Shown here: in pieces, positions 16,820 to 26,254 of the stretch
Layout: each line of letters starts with the position of its first letter
Numbering within the stretch: position 1 is the first letter of the stretch
Origin: Ruminococcus sp.
GTDB lineage: Bacteria > Bacillota > Clostridia > Oscillospirales > Ruminococcaceae
NCBI GenBank assembly: GCA_017472145.1
Contig: JAFUQX010000069.1
Span: 1 to 64,000 of the forward strand
DNA length: 64,000 bases
Direction: 5' to 3'
Notes under the pieces: generated by a model
Seen by the model: only the letters and a program-made list of their open reading frames with translations
Databases searched by the model: none
What the model was told of the DNA's origin: nothing
Program-made: the position numbers and the translations under genes

Positions 16820-18556
16820 ATGCTGTCTGATGTTTTTCTGGAGCAGCTGCGCACCGTCTGCCCCATCGAAACGGTTATGGGAAGCTATGTGTCCCTCATC
16901 CGGCGAGGACGGACCTTTGTCTGCAACTGTCCCTTTCACTCGGAAAAAACGCCGTCCTGTACCATTTATCCGGAGCAGCAGAGCTTCTACTGCTACGGCT
17001 GCGGAGCAGGGGGCGATGTGATCACCTTTATGCGCCGCATGGAGAATATGACCTTTATGGAGGCTGTGGAAACTCTGGCCAAAAGGGGTGGACTGACCAT
17101 CCCGGAGAACAAGGAGGAGGCCCGCCGTTCAAAGGTGCGTGCACGAACCTTTGAGATCAACCGGGAAACGGCGAATTTCTACTACCGGAATCTGTCCGGA
17201 AGCAACAAAACAGGACTCAGCTATTTTGCACAGCGCCGGCTGACACCCGCTACGATAAAAAAGTACGGTCTGGGCTTTGCCCCGGATCAGTGGGATGCTC
17301 TGGCTGTACATCTGAAGAAGAAGGGCTTCTCGGAGGAGGAGCTGATCACGGCTGGTGTGTGCCACCGCTCTAAAAAAGGCGGCGTTTATGATGTGTTCCG
17401 AAATCGTGTGATGTTTCCCATTGTGGATGTGCGGGGGAATGTCATCGGCTTCGGCGGACGTGTCCTGGATGACAGCACACCCAAATATCTCAATACCTCC
17501 CAGACGCCGGTCTTTGACAAGGGACGGAATCTGTTTTCCCTGAATTTTGCAAAGGATTCCAGCAGTACCGTCATGATCCTGGCGGAGGGCTATATGGATG
17601 TGATCGCCATCAATCAGGCCGGCTTTTCCAATGTGGTCGCCACGTTGGGGACGGCCATCACACCGGATCAGGCCAGGAAGATTTCCCAGTACGCCTCGGA
17701 GGTCATCATTGCCTATGACAGCGACGGGGCCGGGCAGAAGGCCACGCAGAAGGCCATTGCCCATTTCAATGAGGTGGGATTGAACACACGCATCCTGCAT
17801 CTCAGCGATGCAAAAGACCCGGATGAATATATCCGGAAATTCGGCGCAGACCGGTTCCGACTGCTGCTGGAGCAGTCCGGCGATGCCATTGCCTTTCAGA
17901 TGGATCGGTGCAAATTCGGCCTGGAGCTTTCCAGGGAGAGTGACCGGGGCCGATGGCTGAATCGTCTGGTGGAGGTGTTGGCCAATGTGCCCAATCCCCT
18001 GACAAGAGATGTCTATATTTCCAAGGCCGCTGCGGAAGCGGATATTTCTCCGGATGTGCTGCGCAGTCAGATCGAGCTGTACAGCCGCCGGGAAAAGAAT
18101 AAACAGAAAAAACATAACTGGGATCAGCTCAAGCAAAAAACCGCACCCCTTCAGCAGCGGACGCCGGAGGGCGAAAGTCTCCAGCATCTGGAGCGTGTGG
18201 AGGAGACCCTGCTGGGATACCTTCTGCTGCATCCCGAAAAAATCACAGATACGGCCGCTCGTCTGGATACAGCGCAGAATACCACTGAATTTTTCCGGAG
18301 GGTATTTCAGCTGATGGTTCAGATGGAGCAGCAGAACAGAGCCTGTTCTCTGTCTGCTCTGGGAGAGTTCCTTTCTACAGAGGAAATGGCCCGTCTCTCT
18401 CAGGTTCTTGCACGGCAGCGCACTTTTCCGCCCAACGAGCAGACGGCAGAGGACTGCATCCGTACTCTTTGCAATCCGGTTTCTCTCTCTGTAAACAGCG
18501 ATGATGACCTGCTTCGTCTCGTTGCACAGAAAAAGAACCGCTGCACTTCAGAATAA
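16820..18556 (+). CDS. dnaG: DNA primase
   Basis: This 578-residue DnaG makes RNA primers for replication. The N-terminal zinc site is CHC2 type (Cys37, His40, Cys58, Cys61). The catalytic core includes the conserved RNRVMFPI motif. The TOPRIM motifs are EGYMDVIA and AYDSDGAGQ, with the acidic metal ligands present. The C-terminal helicase-binding region is more variable, as usual. The ribosome site is weak. The gene lies 16 bases after the dNTPase gene and 41 bases before rpoD, the classic macromolecular-synthesis arrangement. Confidence 0.97.
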   Translation: MLSDVFLEQLRTVCPIETVMGSYVSLIRRGRTFVCNCPFHSEKTPSCTIYPEQQSFYCYGCGAGGDVITFMRRMENMTFMEAVETLAKRGGLTIPENKEEARRSKVRARTFEINRETANFYYRNLSGSNKTGLSYFAQRRLTPATIKKYGLGFAPDQWDALAVHLKKKGFSEEELITAGVCHRSKKGGVYDVFRNRVMFPIVDVRGNVIGFGGRVLDDSTPKYLNTSQTPVFDKGRNLFSLNFAKDSSSTVMILAEGYMDVIAINQAGFSNVVATLGTAITPDQARKISQYASEVIIAYDSDGAGQKATQKAIAHFNEVGLNTRILHLSDAKDPDEYIRKFGADRFRLLLEQSGDAIAFQMDRCKFGLELSRESDRGRWLNRLVEVLANVPNPLTRDVYISKAAAEADISPDVLRSQIELYSRREKNKQKKHNWDQLKQKTAPLQQRTPEGESLQHLERVEETLLGYLLLHPEKITDTAARLDTAQNTTEFFRRVFQLMVQMEQQNRACSLSALGEFLSTEEMARLSQVLARQRTFPPNEQTAEDCIRTLCNPVSLSVNSDDDLLRLVAQKKNRCTSE

Positions 18557-18597
18557 GCCAAAAAATCCGCAGGTGTATGCGGTGAAAGGAATATGAA

Positions 18598-19662
18598 ATG
18601 GAAACAACAAAGACTACAATTGAAAAGCTCCTGGAACAGGGTAAGGCCTCCGGCAAGCTGACAACAAAGGAGATCAGCGATGCGCTGGATGAGATGGATT
18701 TTGACGCTGATCAGATCAATGCCTTCTACGATTCCTGCGAACAGATGAACATCGCTGTCATTGATGATGCTCCGGCAGAGGATACCATCGATATGATGGA
18801 GAATCTGGAAGCCTCTCTCTCTACAGAGGGTATTGCCATTGATGATCCGGTCAAGATCTATCTCAAGGAGATCGGCCGTGTTCCGCTGCTGAGTCCTGAT
18901 GAGGAGACCGAGCTGGCCCAGCGTATGGCCGATGGAGATTCCTCTGCAAAGAAGCGTCTGTCCGAGGCAAACCTGAGATTGGTTGTCAGCATTGCAAAGA
19001 AGTATGTAGGCCGCGGCATGCAGTTCCTGGATCTGATTCAGGAGGGCAACCTGGGTCTGCTGAAGGCGGTTGAGAAGTTTGACTACACCAAGGGCTTCAA
19101 GTTCTCTACTTATGCCACATGGTGGATTCGTCAGGCTATCACCCGTGCCATTGCCGATCAGGCCAGAACCATCCGTATTCCGGTGCATATGGTAGAGACC
19201 ATCACCAAGGTAAAGAAGGTTTCCAGCCAGCTGCTTCATGAGACCGGTCACGATCCGTCTCCGGAGGAGATTGCAGAGAAGCTGGAAATGCCGGCCGAGA
19301 GAGTTCGTGAGATCATGCGGATCGCACAGGATCCGGTTTCTCTGGAAACACCCATTGGTGAGGAGGAGGACAGCCATCTGGGCGATTTCATCCCGGATGA
19401 TGACGCTCCGGAGCCGGCCGATGCGGCCTCTCTCATGATGCTCAAGGAGACCCTCAATGAGGTACTCAACTCCCTGACCGAACGGGAAGCAAAGGTTCTG
19501 AGACTGCGCTTTGGTCTGGAGGATGGCCGCTCCCGGACACTGGAAGAAGTGGGTAAGGAGTTTGAGGTCACCAGAGAGCGCATCCGTCAGATCGAAGCTA
19601 AGGCGCTGCGCAAGCTGCGTCATCCCAGCCGCAGCAAGAAGGTCAAGGATTTCCTGGACTAA
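18598..19662 (+). CDS. rpoD: Primary RNA polymerase sigma factor (SigA/RpoD)
   Basis: This 354-residue sigma factor has an acidic N-terminal region 1.1, region 1.2 ([17 protein letters not shown]), the region 2.3-2.4 signature [17 protein letters not shown], region 3 ([10 protein letters not shown]) and a region 4.2 helix-turn-helix with [19 protein letters not shown]. Size is normal for Firmicute SigA. It recognises the many TTGACA/TATAAT promoters in this window. AAAGGA is seven bases before the ATG. Its TAA stop overlaps the stop of the opposing yqfD gene, with no terminator between. Confidence 0.98.
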   Translation: METTKTTIEKLLEQGKASGKLTTKEISDALDEMDFDADQINAFYDSCEQMNIAVIDDAPAEDTIDMMENLEASLSTEGIAIDDPVKIYLKEIGRVPLLSPDEETELAQRMADGDSSAKKRLSEANLRLVVSIAKKYVGRGMQFLDLIQEGNLGLLKAVEKFDYTKGFKFSTYATWWIRQAITRAIADQARTIRIPVHMVETITKVKKVSSQLLHETGHDPSPEEIAEKLEMPAERVREIMRIAQDPVSLETPIGEEEDSHLGDFIPDDDAPEPADAASLMMLKETLNEVLNSLTEREAKVLRLRFGLEDGRSRTLEEVGKEFEVTRERIRQIEAKALRKLRHPSRSKKVKDFLD

Positions 19663-20888
19663 TCCTTCTTATAGCGGCCCGATACATAGGGCGGTCGGTC
19701 TTCCTTGAGGAACAGCTCCTTCTGCATGCCGATCTCCCCTTCCAGCACATAAGAGACTGTCAGCACCATGGCAGTCTCTTTTTCTGTATATCTGGTATTC
19801 GCCTGGATGATCGTGCATTCCGACAGGAAATTTTCCTCATACCGTTCCTTCTGGGCCTGCAGGTCAAGCTGCATTTCCTCCTGGGAGAGGATGCGCTCCT
19901 GCGTTGTATATTCCAGCCATCGCTCACGCTCCAGACGAATGGGCAGCTCCGCCCCGAACAGTGTCAGGGGCGTGCTTTCTGTTTTCAGGTTATAGTCAGA
20001 GTAGGGATTCTCCTCATGAGCCAGCGGGATTTTCAGGGAAAACAGGTCAAGGGTACGCTGCTCCGTGCTGTTTCCGGTGAAGATGCGTTCCTGCTGCTGT
20101 GAAGCGCAGAAGAAGGTGACCTCTTCTTCATAGATGCCGATGATACGGCCCATGGCATGACGGAAGGTTACATGTCCGTATTCATCCGTCTGAATGCCGC
20201 TGACCAGAACTTCTCCGGCCTTTACAGCATCGCCTATGGCGTGCATCATCTCTCCGCGTTGCACGGTAGTTTCTGTGATCTGTGCAGTTTTCGTGGCTAC
20301 AATGTGACAGGGGATCCGATCCTCCAGCATCTCCGGCTTGGGAGCGGTCTCCATGACCTCTACAACGATCCGGTTGCCGGTGTGGCGAAGTCCCACCCAC
20401 GCAAATTCCTCAAATGCAGACCGGAGAGCCAGCTCACTGCGGTAGAAATCGATTTGCCCGACAAAGGCGCCCTGCTTTACAGAGCACTCCTCCAGAACGG
20501 ACAGGATCTCCTCCTCAGTGACCGTCTCGTTGCCCTGGATCTCGATCACCATAACCACATTTGCCGTATAAACCAGAAGCGCCGCTCCCAGCAGCATCCC
20601 GAGGGGGATCCCCCAGCGTCTGCGGTAGCGGTGCAGCCATTCCGGGATGGAGCGCTTTTCTTCCATGGTCAATGTTACGTGGTGCTCCTCTGCAAGAGCC
20701 TCGGCTTGTTTGCGTGCTCCGCGCCGGATGGTGCAATAGAAGCGGTCTCCCTTACAGTGCTGTCTGCGGCCCGTGATGCCATTCTCCCGGAGCGCATTGA
20801 TAAACCGGTAGAGTGCTCCGCCCTGGGCCGTCAGGCGGATTTGTCCCCGTATCCAGCGTTCAAACAGCGGCCCTTCAGGATGTCTCAT
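19659..20888 (-). CDS. yqfD: Sporulation protein YqfD
   Basis: This 409-residue membrane protein of the YqfD family has a basic N-terminal domain, one membrane segment near residue 95 ([20 protein letters not shown]) and a large outer domain beginning with a POTRA-like segment ([14 protein letters not shown]). The start chosen is the ATG at 20888, nine bases after AAGGAG and overlapping the yqfC stop by 14 bases. An upstream in-frame ATG lacks such a site. In Bacillus, yqfD is expressed under sigma-E in the mother cell. It shares a transcript with yqfC and converges on rpoD with overlapping stops. Confidence 0.9.
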   Translation of the reverse strand: MRHPEGPLFERWIRGQIRLTAQGGALYRFINALRENGITGRRQHCKGDRFYCTIRRGARKQAEALAEEHHVTLTMEEKRSIPEWLHRYRRRWGIPLGMLLGAALLVYTANVVMVIEIQGNETVTEEEILSVLEECSVKQGAFVGQIDFYRSELALRSAFEEFAWVGLRHTGNRIVVEVMETAPKPEMLEDRIPCHIVATKTAQITETTVQRGEMMHAIGDAVKAGEVLVSGIQTDEYGHVTFRHAMGRIIGIYEEEVTFFCASQQQERIFTGNSTEQRTLDLFSLKIPLAHEENPYSDYNLKTESTPLTLFGAELPIRLERERWLEYTTQERILSQEEMQLDLQAQKERYEENFLSECTIIQANTRYTEKETAMVLTVSYVLEGEIGMQKELFLKEDRPPYVSGRYKKD

Positions 20889-21150
20889 CGGAGCGGTCTC
20901 CTTTCCGTATCCATTCAATGGACTGTATCTCTCCATAGATGGTCATGGTATCCGGGGAGCTGTTTTCTGCACAGAGATTCCGGCCCCAGATATAAAGCTC
21001 TGCATCAGACATCTGCAAAGCGATCCGTATGTCATTGTATTCCAGAATGCGGCGGCAGTTTTCCAGATAGACCTGCCTTCCGGCGGTGACCGCCACAACG
21101 CTTTCCTGATATATAAGCTTTCGTCCCAGACTGGACAGATTTTCCTTCAC
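20875..21150 (-). CDS. yqfC: Sporulation protein YqfC (YabP/YqfC family)
   Basis: This small protein of 91 residues belongs to the YabP/YqfC family and has the typical strand-rich pattern ending in GEIQSIEW. A full GAGGTGAT ribosome site is eight bases before the GTG at 21150. ATG 21156 and GTG 21159 are also in frame but too close to it. The family is expressed in the mother cell under sigma-E and is required for normal sporulation in some species. The molecular role is unknown. It is translationally coupled to yqfD and divergent from ylbJ. Confidence 0.88.
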   Translation of the reverse strand: MKENLSSLGRKLIYQESVVAVTAGRQVYLENCRRILEYNDIRIALQMSDAELYIWGRNLCAENSSPDTMTIYGEIQSIEWIRKGDRSDETS

Positions 21151-21167
21151 AGCCATCACCTCGCTTC

Positions 21168-21197
21168 ATTTTATGAGTCCGGCAACTGGAATAGTAC
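21168..21197 (-). promoter_or_regulatory. Sigma-E-like promoter of yqfC-yqfD
   Basis: On the minus strand GTACTATT (21197-21190) and CATAAAAT (21175-21168) are 14 bases apart, a close match to the sigma-E pattern. Its -35 overlaps the -35 of the opposing ylbJ promoter. Confidence 0.6.
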
Positions 21198-21218
21198 AGT
21201 GAAAGCCGTGCATATTCT
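21189..21218 (+). promoter_or_regulatory. Sigma-E-like promoter of ylbJ
   Basis: GAATAGT (21189-21195) and CATATTCT (21211-21218) are 15 bases apart, just before the ylbJ ribosome site. ylbJ is sigma-E dependent in Bacillus. The very short leader is a weakness of this call. Confidence 0.5.
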
Positions 21219-21238
21219 GCATGGGAGGGCGTTGTGTA

Positions 21239-22276
21239 ATGAAAAAGATGACTGTACATCCATATCTCTTAGGCTTTGGATATTTGTTTCTTCTGGTGCT
21301 GCTGATTCTGAACGGTGCATCTGTGTGCCGCGGCATGGGAGCGGCCGTGATGGTGTGTCTGAATACCATGATTCCTTCGCTGTATGCTATGATGATATTC
21401 AGTGAGCTGTTTCTTTCCTGCGGGCTTGACCGGATTTTCGCCCGGGCGCTGCAATATCCGGCGAAATTTCTGTTTGGGTGCAGCGGTCAGGTGCTTGTGA
21501 TATTTCTTCTGAGTCAGGTGGCGGGCTATCCCATCGGGGCAAAGCTGCTTGGGACTCTTGTAAAGGACGGGCAGCTGACACGGCGGCAGGCCTCCTTTCT
21601 GTCCGGCGTATGCTTTGGTGGAGGGCCGGCCTTTCTGGCAGGACTTTTTCTGGAAAATACAGCGGATCTGTATCTTGTGTTTCTGGCAGGCTTTCTGTCG
21701 AATCTGATTCTTTTTCTATGTATGAGCCGTTTTCTCCGTGCGGATGCGTTTCCTTCAGAGAAGGGGAGCTGCCGGCCGAAGGGCGCAGCGCTTCTTGTAG
21801 AAGCGGCCTGCACTAGTGGAAGGGCCTTGCTCCGGATCTGCGCAGTGGTGATTCTGTTCGGAGGGATTCTCAGCCTGTATGAGGAGATTTTTTCCTTTTT
21901 GCCAGAGCAGGATATGAGGGTTATCGGCGGTTTTGCAGAAATCAGCCGGATTACCCTTCTCTTTCCATATGCATCGTCGAAGCTTCCGCTTCTGGGTGCG
22001 ATGCTCTCCTTCGGGGGACTCTGTGTCCTGATGCAGATCGCAGCCATTGCCGGAGCGCATCTGCATATGGGGTATGTTTTTCTTCTGCGCGGCCTGGCCG
22101 CAGCGCTTACCGCTGGATGGATCGCTCTGTATCAGCACCTGTTTCCGGCACAGGAGACGGCCGCTGCTGTGGTTATCTTTGAAGCACCGCCGGAAATTCA
22201 GGTTGGCTTTCCCCTTCCTGCCTTTCTTCTTCTGGTAATGACGGTGATGCTTCTGCGCTCCTCACAGCGCATATAA
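21239..22276 (+). CDS. ylbJ: Sporulation integral membrane protein YlbJ
   Basis: This 345-residue protein has about eight to nine membrane segments. The nucleoside-transporter-gate-like motif SQVAGYPIGAKLLGTLVKDG is diagnostic of YlbJ. YlbJ acts in the mother cell during early spore development; its substrate is unknown. The start chosen is ATG 21239 after GGGAGG; an ATG three codons later is possible. It is divergent from yqfC with back-to-back sigma-E-like promoters. Confidence 0.88.
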   Translation: MKKMTVHPYLLGFGYLFLLVLLILNGASVCRGMGAAVMVCLNTMIPSLYAMMIFSELFLSCGLDRIFARALQYPAKFLFGCSGQVLVIFLLSQVAGYPIGAKLLGTLVKDGQLTRRQASFLSGVCFGGGPAFLAGLFLENTADLYLVFLAGFLSNLILFLCMSRFLRADAFPSEKGSCRPKGAALLVEAACTSGRALLRICAVVILFGGILSLYEEIFSFLPEQDMRVIGGFAEISRITLLFPYASSKLPLLGAMLSFGGLCVLMQIAAIAGAHLHMGYVFLLRGLAAALTAGWIALYQHLFPAQETAAAVVIFEAPPEIQVGFPLPAFLLLVMTVMLLRSSQRI

Positions 22277-22278
22277 AG

Positions 22279-22307
22279 GTTCTGAAACGGCTGATTCTGC
22301 ATAGGAT
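22279..22307 (+). promoter_or_regulatory. Sigma-E-like promoter of the SpoVB-like gene
   Basis: CATAGGAT (22300-22307) has GTTCTGAA 13 bases upstream. The 11-mer CTGCATAGGAT also occurs upstream of spoIIIAA at 45825-45835, which supports a shared mother-cell promoter element. Confidence 0.45.
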
Positions 22308-22334
22308 AAAAAAGAAAAGCAGGGAGGGAAGCTT

Positions 22335-23876
22335 ATGCAGACAAGAAGCATCCGGAGGGATACCATCCGATTGACCATCATTCAGTTTATACTGGAATGT
22401 GTGACACTGAGCCTGAATCTCTGGCTGACCCGGAAGGCCGGGACGGCTGCTGTGGGTATGATCGCACTGGTCGGAACGTTTTTTCAGTTTGCGTCCACAG
22501 CCACAGGCGGCAGCGGCTATCTCTGTGCCAGCCGCTTTGTTTCGGAGGAGCTGGGGAAAAGCAGCGGCAATCCGGAGCGGATTCTGCGCTATGCCGTCCG
22601 CTTCAGCCTGATTCTGGGGATTCCAGGATGTGTGATCGTCCTCTTTGCCGCACCATACATAGCAGCCCATTTCTTTCAGGATCCGGCGATGTCTGATCCT
22701 GTGCGGATTCTGGCCCTGATTCTGCCCATAGGAGGGATCGGAGCCTGCATGAAGGGCTGGTGCAACGCTGTATGCCGTGTGAATGTAGCTGCGGCCTGTG
22801 ATGTGGTGGAATTTGCTGTGCGTACAGGTGTACTGGCTGTATTTTTGCAGCGGGTAAAGGCACCGGATGTCCGCAGCCTGTGTGTGACTCTTGCAGTCAG
22901 TATGGCGGCCGCTGCTTTGGTGAGTCTGGCGATTCTGCTTGCAGATTTCTGTATCCACCGTATGCGCAGTACAGCAAAGGCCTCTGTCCGGTTCGGGCAG
23001 TATCTCCAATTTGCCATTCCTGTAATTCTGGGTGGGATTCTGACCTCGGCCCTGAGCACCACCAACGATGCCCTGATTCCCTTTACCCTGCGGCAGTCCG
23101 GAAGCTCCGCAGAAGCGGCCCTGAGTCAGTTCGGTGTATTTGAAGCCATCGTCATTCCGGTGCTGTTTTTTCCGTCTACCATTCTCTGTGTGCTGTCCGG
23201 ACTGCTGATACCGGAAGCCGCCCGTGCGGCCGCTGGCGGCAAAAAAGCACGCCTTCAGTATCTGACAAGGCGTGCTTTGAGCTGGACGATGCTTTTTTCT
23301 GTTTTTGTGGCGGCAGTGCTGCTGGTGCTGGGAGATTTTATAGCAGCGCAGATGCAGGCCGACCCTCTGGCCGGACGGATGATCCGGCTTCTTGCACCAG
23401 TCGTTCCTTTTATCTACCTTGAGATCATACTGGAAGCCCTGATCAAGGGGATGGGCCAGCAGCGTTTTTCCTCTCTCAACTATCTGGGGGAATATGCCGT
23501 CCGTATTTCAGCCGTACTGATCCTCATTCCGCTGTTTGGTTTCTATGGAATCATCGTTTCCTATTATGCCAGCAATATCTGCGGCAATTGTGTGCGGCTG
23601 TGGAAAGCTTTCCGCATTACCGGACTGGCACCGGACTGGAGGGAGCTGCTGCTCAGACCGCTTTTTTCGGCAGCGGCAGCCTTTTTGCTTCCCTTTACCG
23701 TGCTCCGATGTATGGGGCTTCATCCCACAGAATCGTGGCTTTGGGTGCTGATCTATATAGCTGCAGCGGTGCTGATGTATCTGGGTACTGCTCGTCTCAT
23801 GCGCTTTCAGACCACCACATCTGCAAGTGCATATGGAACAACACGGCTGAGGTCGCTCAGCGATACCTCCAGCTGA
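22335..23876 (+). CDS. SpoVB/MurJ-family lipid flippase-like protein
   Basis: This 513-residue protein has about 12-14 membrane segments of the MOP (multidrug/oligosaccharidyl-lipid/polysaccharide) exporter superfamily. It is closest in look to SpoVB and MurJ: QFILECVTLSLNLW at the start and a GGxGYLCASRFVSEE loop near 55-75. Such proteins flip lipid-linked cell-wall or cortex precursors. It sits with sporulation genes and has a CATAGGAT -10-like element, which favours a spore role. GGGAGGG precedes the ATG. Its last 70 bases overlap the end of the opposing ybaK gene. Confidence 0.88.
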   Translation: MQTRSIRRDTIRLTIIQFILECVTLSLNLWLTRKAGTAAVGMIALVGTFFQFASTATGGSGYLCASRFVSEELGKSSGNPERILRYAVRFSLILGIPGCVIVLFAAPYIAAHFFQDPAMSDPVRILALILPIGGIGACMKGWCNAVCRVNVAAACDVVEFAVRTGVLAVFLQRVKAPDVRSLCVTLAVSMAAAALVSLAILLADFCIHRMRSTAKASVRFGQYLQFAIPVILGGILTSALSTTNDALIPFTLRQSGSSAEAALSQFGVFEAIVIPVLFFPSTILCVLSGLLIPEAARAAAGGKKARLQYLTRRALSWTMLFSVFVAAVLLVLGDFIAAQMQADPLAGRMIRLLAPVVPFIYLEIILEALIKGMGQQRFSSLNYLGEYAVRISAVLILIPLFGFYGIIVSYYASNICGNCVRLWKAFRITGLAPDWRELLLRPLFSAAAAFLLPFTVLRCMGLHPTESWLWVLIYIAAAVLMYLGTARLMRFQTTTSASAYGTTRLRSLSDTSS

Positions 23877-24292
23877 TGTCCGATCTTTCCTGCGCTGAAC
23901 AGAATTTTCTCAAAGTCCCCAGCAGACTGGTGGATGGTTGTAACGAACAGCTTTTTCATGCCCACAGGGGAGCATCCGCCGTGGACATAGCCTGTCAGGG
24001 GAAGAAGCTCCTTGGCCTTCAGCATGGTGAGTGCCTTTTCGTGAACGGCCGCAGCAGCTTTTTTGAGGTCGAGGGTTTCGGCTACAGGGATCATGAATAC
24101 ATAATATGCGCCTGATTTTCCGGCCGTGACCAGCGTCTTGAATACCTGCGCCGGATTCTGCCCCAAAGCGGCGGCCAGCTCCACACCGGTATGTTCGGCT
24201 GTGGCTTCTTCCCAGCAGCGATGGGTGTATGCGATCTTGGCCCGGTCCAGGATGCGCATTGCGTTGGTTTTTTCAAGTTTTTCTTTTGCCAT
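23807..24292 (-). CDS. ybaK: Cys-tRNA(Pro)/Cys-tRNA(Cys) deacylase YbaK
   Basis: This 161-residue protein is of the YbaK/EbsC editing family, which hydrolyses cysteine wrongly attached to tRNA-Pro. The conserved core is visible: VFKTLV, the catalytic-region Lys of that motif, and GGCSPVGMKK, which is typical of YbaK. GGAG is eight bases before the ATG. The 3' end overlaps the SpoVB-like gene tail-to-tail by 70 bases, so the two mRNAs are complementary there. Confidence 0.93.
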   Translation of the reverse strand: MAKEKLEKTNAMRILDRAKIAYTHRCWEEATAEHTGVELAAALGQNPAQVFKTLVTAGKSGAYYVFMIPVAETLDLKKAAAAVHEKALTMLKAKELLPLTGYVHGGCSPVGMKKLFVTTIHQSAGDFEKILFSAGKIGHQLEVSLSDLSRVVPYALADVVV

Positions 24293-24405
24293 GATAAATT
24301 CTCCGTTTGAAATAAAGCTTTTTCTCCAATATGAGTTTCCCTTGCTGCGATCAGGGTTTCGCAGTGTGCTCAGGACAATAAAACGTGGCGCTCATAAATC
24401 AGAAT

Positions 24406-24699
24406 TTAGCGCAGCACCAATTGATACACAGTAAATAATGCGGCACCTAATAAAAATGGAACGAATTGAAAAATCGCCACATCTTTTATGCAGAATTTAC
24501 CTTTGAATTTGAAAAACAAATTTGGAATTAATAAGACTAACAACCATATCAATAGGACGAATACACCTAGTCCAACATCGTGATCTTTGTTATTCGACTC
24601 AAAAATAAAGGAGTAGATCACAGCAACAGCAAGTATCGCAGCTGCACCTTCTATCAGATTTACTATAACCGAACTGCTTTTACACAAAATGTTTTTCAT
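24406..24699 (-). CDS. Small AT-rich membrane protein, unknown
   Basis: This 97-residue protein has three hydrophobic segments (about 14-33, 43-61 and 75-95) and no family I recognise. The start at 24699 follows GGAGG. A longer frame upstream has no ribosome site. The gene is far more AT-rich than its neighbours: the 60 bases from 24481 hold 13 G+C. This suggests recent transfer. It has its own consensus promoter and no operon partner. The span 24293-24405 between it and ybaK holds no gene that I can see. Confidence 0.7.
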   Translation of the reverse strand: MKNILCKSSSVIVNLIEGAAAILAVAVIYSFIFESNNKDHDVGLGVFVLLIWLLVLLIPNLFFKFKGKFCIKDVAIFQFVPFLLGAALFTVYQLVLR

Positions 24700-24742
24700 C
24701 GTACCACCTCCATCCCGCAAATTTCGATTTGTTCTGACAAGT

Positions 24743-24771
24743 ATTATACCATATTCCCTGGAAGAAGTCAA
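24743..24771 (-). promoter_or_regulatory. Promoter of the small membrane protein gene
   Basis: TTGACT and TATAAT on the minus strand (24771-24766 and 24748-24743) are 17 bases apart. Confidence 0.75.
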
Positions 24772-24787
24772 CAAATCCATCTGACAC

Positions 24788-24825
24788 AAAAGCCCTTCCG
24801 ATCACAAATGACCGGAAGGGCTTTT
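24788..24825. terminator. Terminator of xylA
   Basis: AAAAGCCCTTCCG and CGGAAGGGCTTTT form a 13-bp stem with T-tails in both directions. It stands between xylA and the next gene's promoter. Confidence 0.85.
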
Positions 24826-24876
24826 CTAAAACTTCTGTACAATGCGTCTTTGGAGAGACACCTGCTATGTAACAAA

Positions 24877-26199
24877 TTACAGATTGAACATGATATTGTT
24901 CATAATGCTTTCCAGCATTTCCTGACGGCCGCTTGTGAGAGAATCTGTAACCTCACCCTTTTCCAGAGCGTACTTTTCCAGATCTTCCATGGTAACCTTG
25001 CCGTCGATGATATCCTTACCAATACCTTCGTTCCAGCTTGCATAGCGGTCGGAAACGAACTGATCGATCCGGCCGTCCTGGATCATCTTGTCTGCAATGC
25101 GCAGACCCAGAGCGAATGCGTCCATACCAGCGATATAGCTGTGGAAGATATCCTCCATGGTGTAGGAACCGCGGCGAGCCTTTGCGTCGAAGTTCAGACC
25201 GCCGTTGGTGAAGCCGCCGGCCTTGAGAACCTCATACATACACAGAGCAGCCTCATAAACGTTGGTCGGGAACTGGTCGGTATCCCAGCCCAGCAGTGTA
25301 TCGCCCTGGTTTGCATCGATAGAGCCGAACATGCCGTTGGTACGAGCTACACGCAGCTCATGCTGGAAGGTGTGCTGGGCCAGAGTTGCATGGTTTGCCT
25401 CAATGTTCAGCTTGAAATCCTTCTCCAGACCGTACTTGTTCAGGAAGCCGATTACAGTAGCAGAGTCAAAGTCATACTGGTGCTTGGTAGGCTCCTTGGG
25501 CTTCGGCTCAACATAGAAATCGCCGGTGAAGCCAACGCTTCTTGCATAGTCAACCGCCAGATGCATCAGACGAGCCATATTATCCAGCTCCAGACCCATA
25601 TCTGTGTTCAGCAGAGTCTCATAGCCTTCACGGCCGCCCCAGAATACATAGCCCTGACCGCCCAGCTTTACAGTAGCGTCGATTGCGCTCTTGATCTGAG
25701 CAGCAGCATATGCAAATACATCTGCACTCGGAGATGTACCAGCGCCGTGCATATATCTCGGATGATCGAAGCACTTTGCAGTACCCCACAGCAGCTTCTT
25801 GCCGGTCTTGTCCTGAAGCTCCTTGCACAGGTCAACGATCTCAGCCAGCTTTGCATTTGTATCAGCCAGATTGCCGTATTCCGGAGACAGGTCTCTGTCG
25901 TGGAAGCAGTAGTAGTCGATGGAGAGCTTCTCCATGATCTCAAATGCTGCATAAACCTTCGCCTTTGCACGCTCAGTTGCATCAGCCTCGCCCCATGTCT
26001 TGTCCGTTGTGCCGCAGCCGAACATATCTGTTCCGTCTCCGCCCATGGTGTGCCACCAGGACAGAGCAAACTTCAGCTGCTCACGCATGGTCTTTCCGCC
26101 GATGATTTCGTCCGGATTGTAGTACTTAAAAGCCAGGGGATTGGTAGAAGCCTTGCCCTCATAGGGGATCTTCGGGATGTCTTTGAAAAATTCTTTCAT
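24877..26199 (-). CDS. xylA: Xylose isomerase
   Basis: This 440-residue class II xylose isomerase converts D-xylose to D-xylulose, the entry step of xylan-derived sugar use. The catalytic FHDRD motif (His and Asp of the proton relay), the [14 protein letters not shown] metal-binding stretch and [16 protein letters not shown] with the Glu and His ligands are all present. The start is the ATG at 26199, preceded by TTGGAGG; an in-frame ATG seven codons earlier would put that site inside the gene. No xylulokinase or XylR gene is adjacent. An unknown membrane protein gene lies 55 bases upstream in the same direction and may be co-transcribed. Confidence 0.97.
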   Translation of the reverse strand: MKEFFKDIPKIPYEGKASTNPLAFKYYNPDEIIGGKTMREQLKFALSWWHTMGGDGTDMFGCGTTDKTWGEADATERAKAKVYAAFEIMEKLSIDYYCFHDRDLSPEYGNLADTNAKLAEIVDLCKELQDKTGKKLLWGTAKCFDHPRYMHGAGTSPSADVFAYAAAQIKSAIDATVKLGGQGYVFWGGREGYETLLNTDMGLELDNMARLMHLAVDYARSVGFTGDFYVEPKPKEPTKHQYDFDSATVIGFLNKYGLEKDFKLNIEANHATLAQHTFQHELRVARTNGMFGSIDANQGDTLLGWDTDQFPTNVYEAALCMYEVLKAGGFTNGGLNFDAKARRGSYTMEDIFHSYIAGMDAFALGLRIADKMIQDGRIDQFVSDRYASWNEGIGKDIIDGKVTMEDLEKYALEKGEVTDSLTSGRQEMLESIMNNIMFNL

Positions 26200-26254
26200 G
26201 ATTACCTCCAAAATTTTCATTCATTGGTCTATTTCCATCACCGTATACCGATGA

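Noticed and set aside
26200-26254. Possible separate xylA promoter or xylose operator
   Set aside because: The TATACG at about 26232-26237 on the minus strand has no fitting -35, and I see no inverted repeat strong enough to be an operator.
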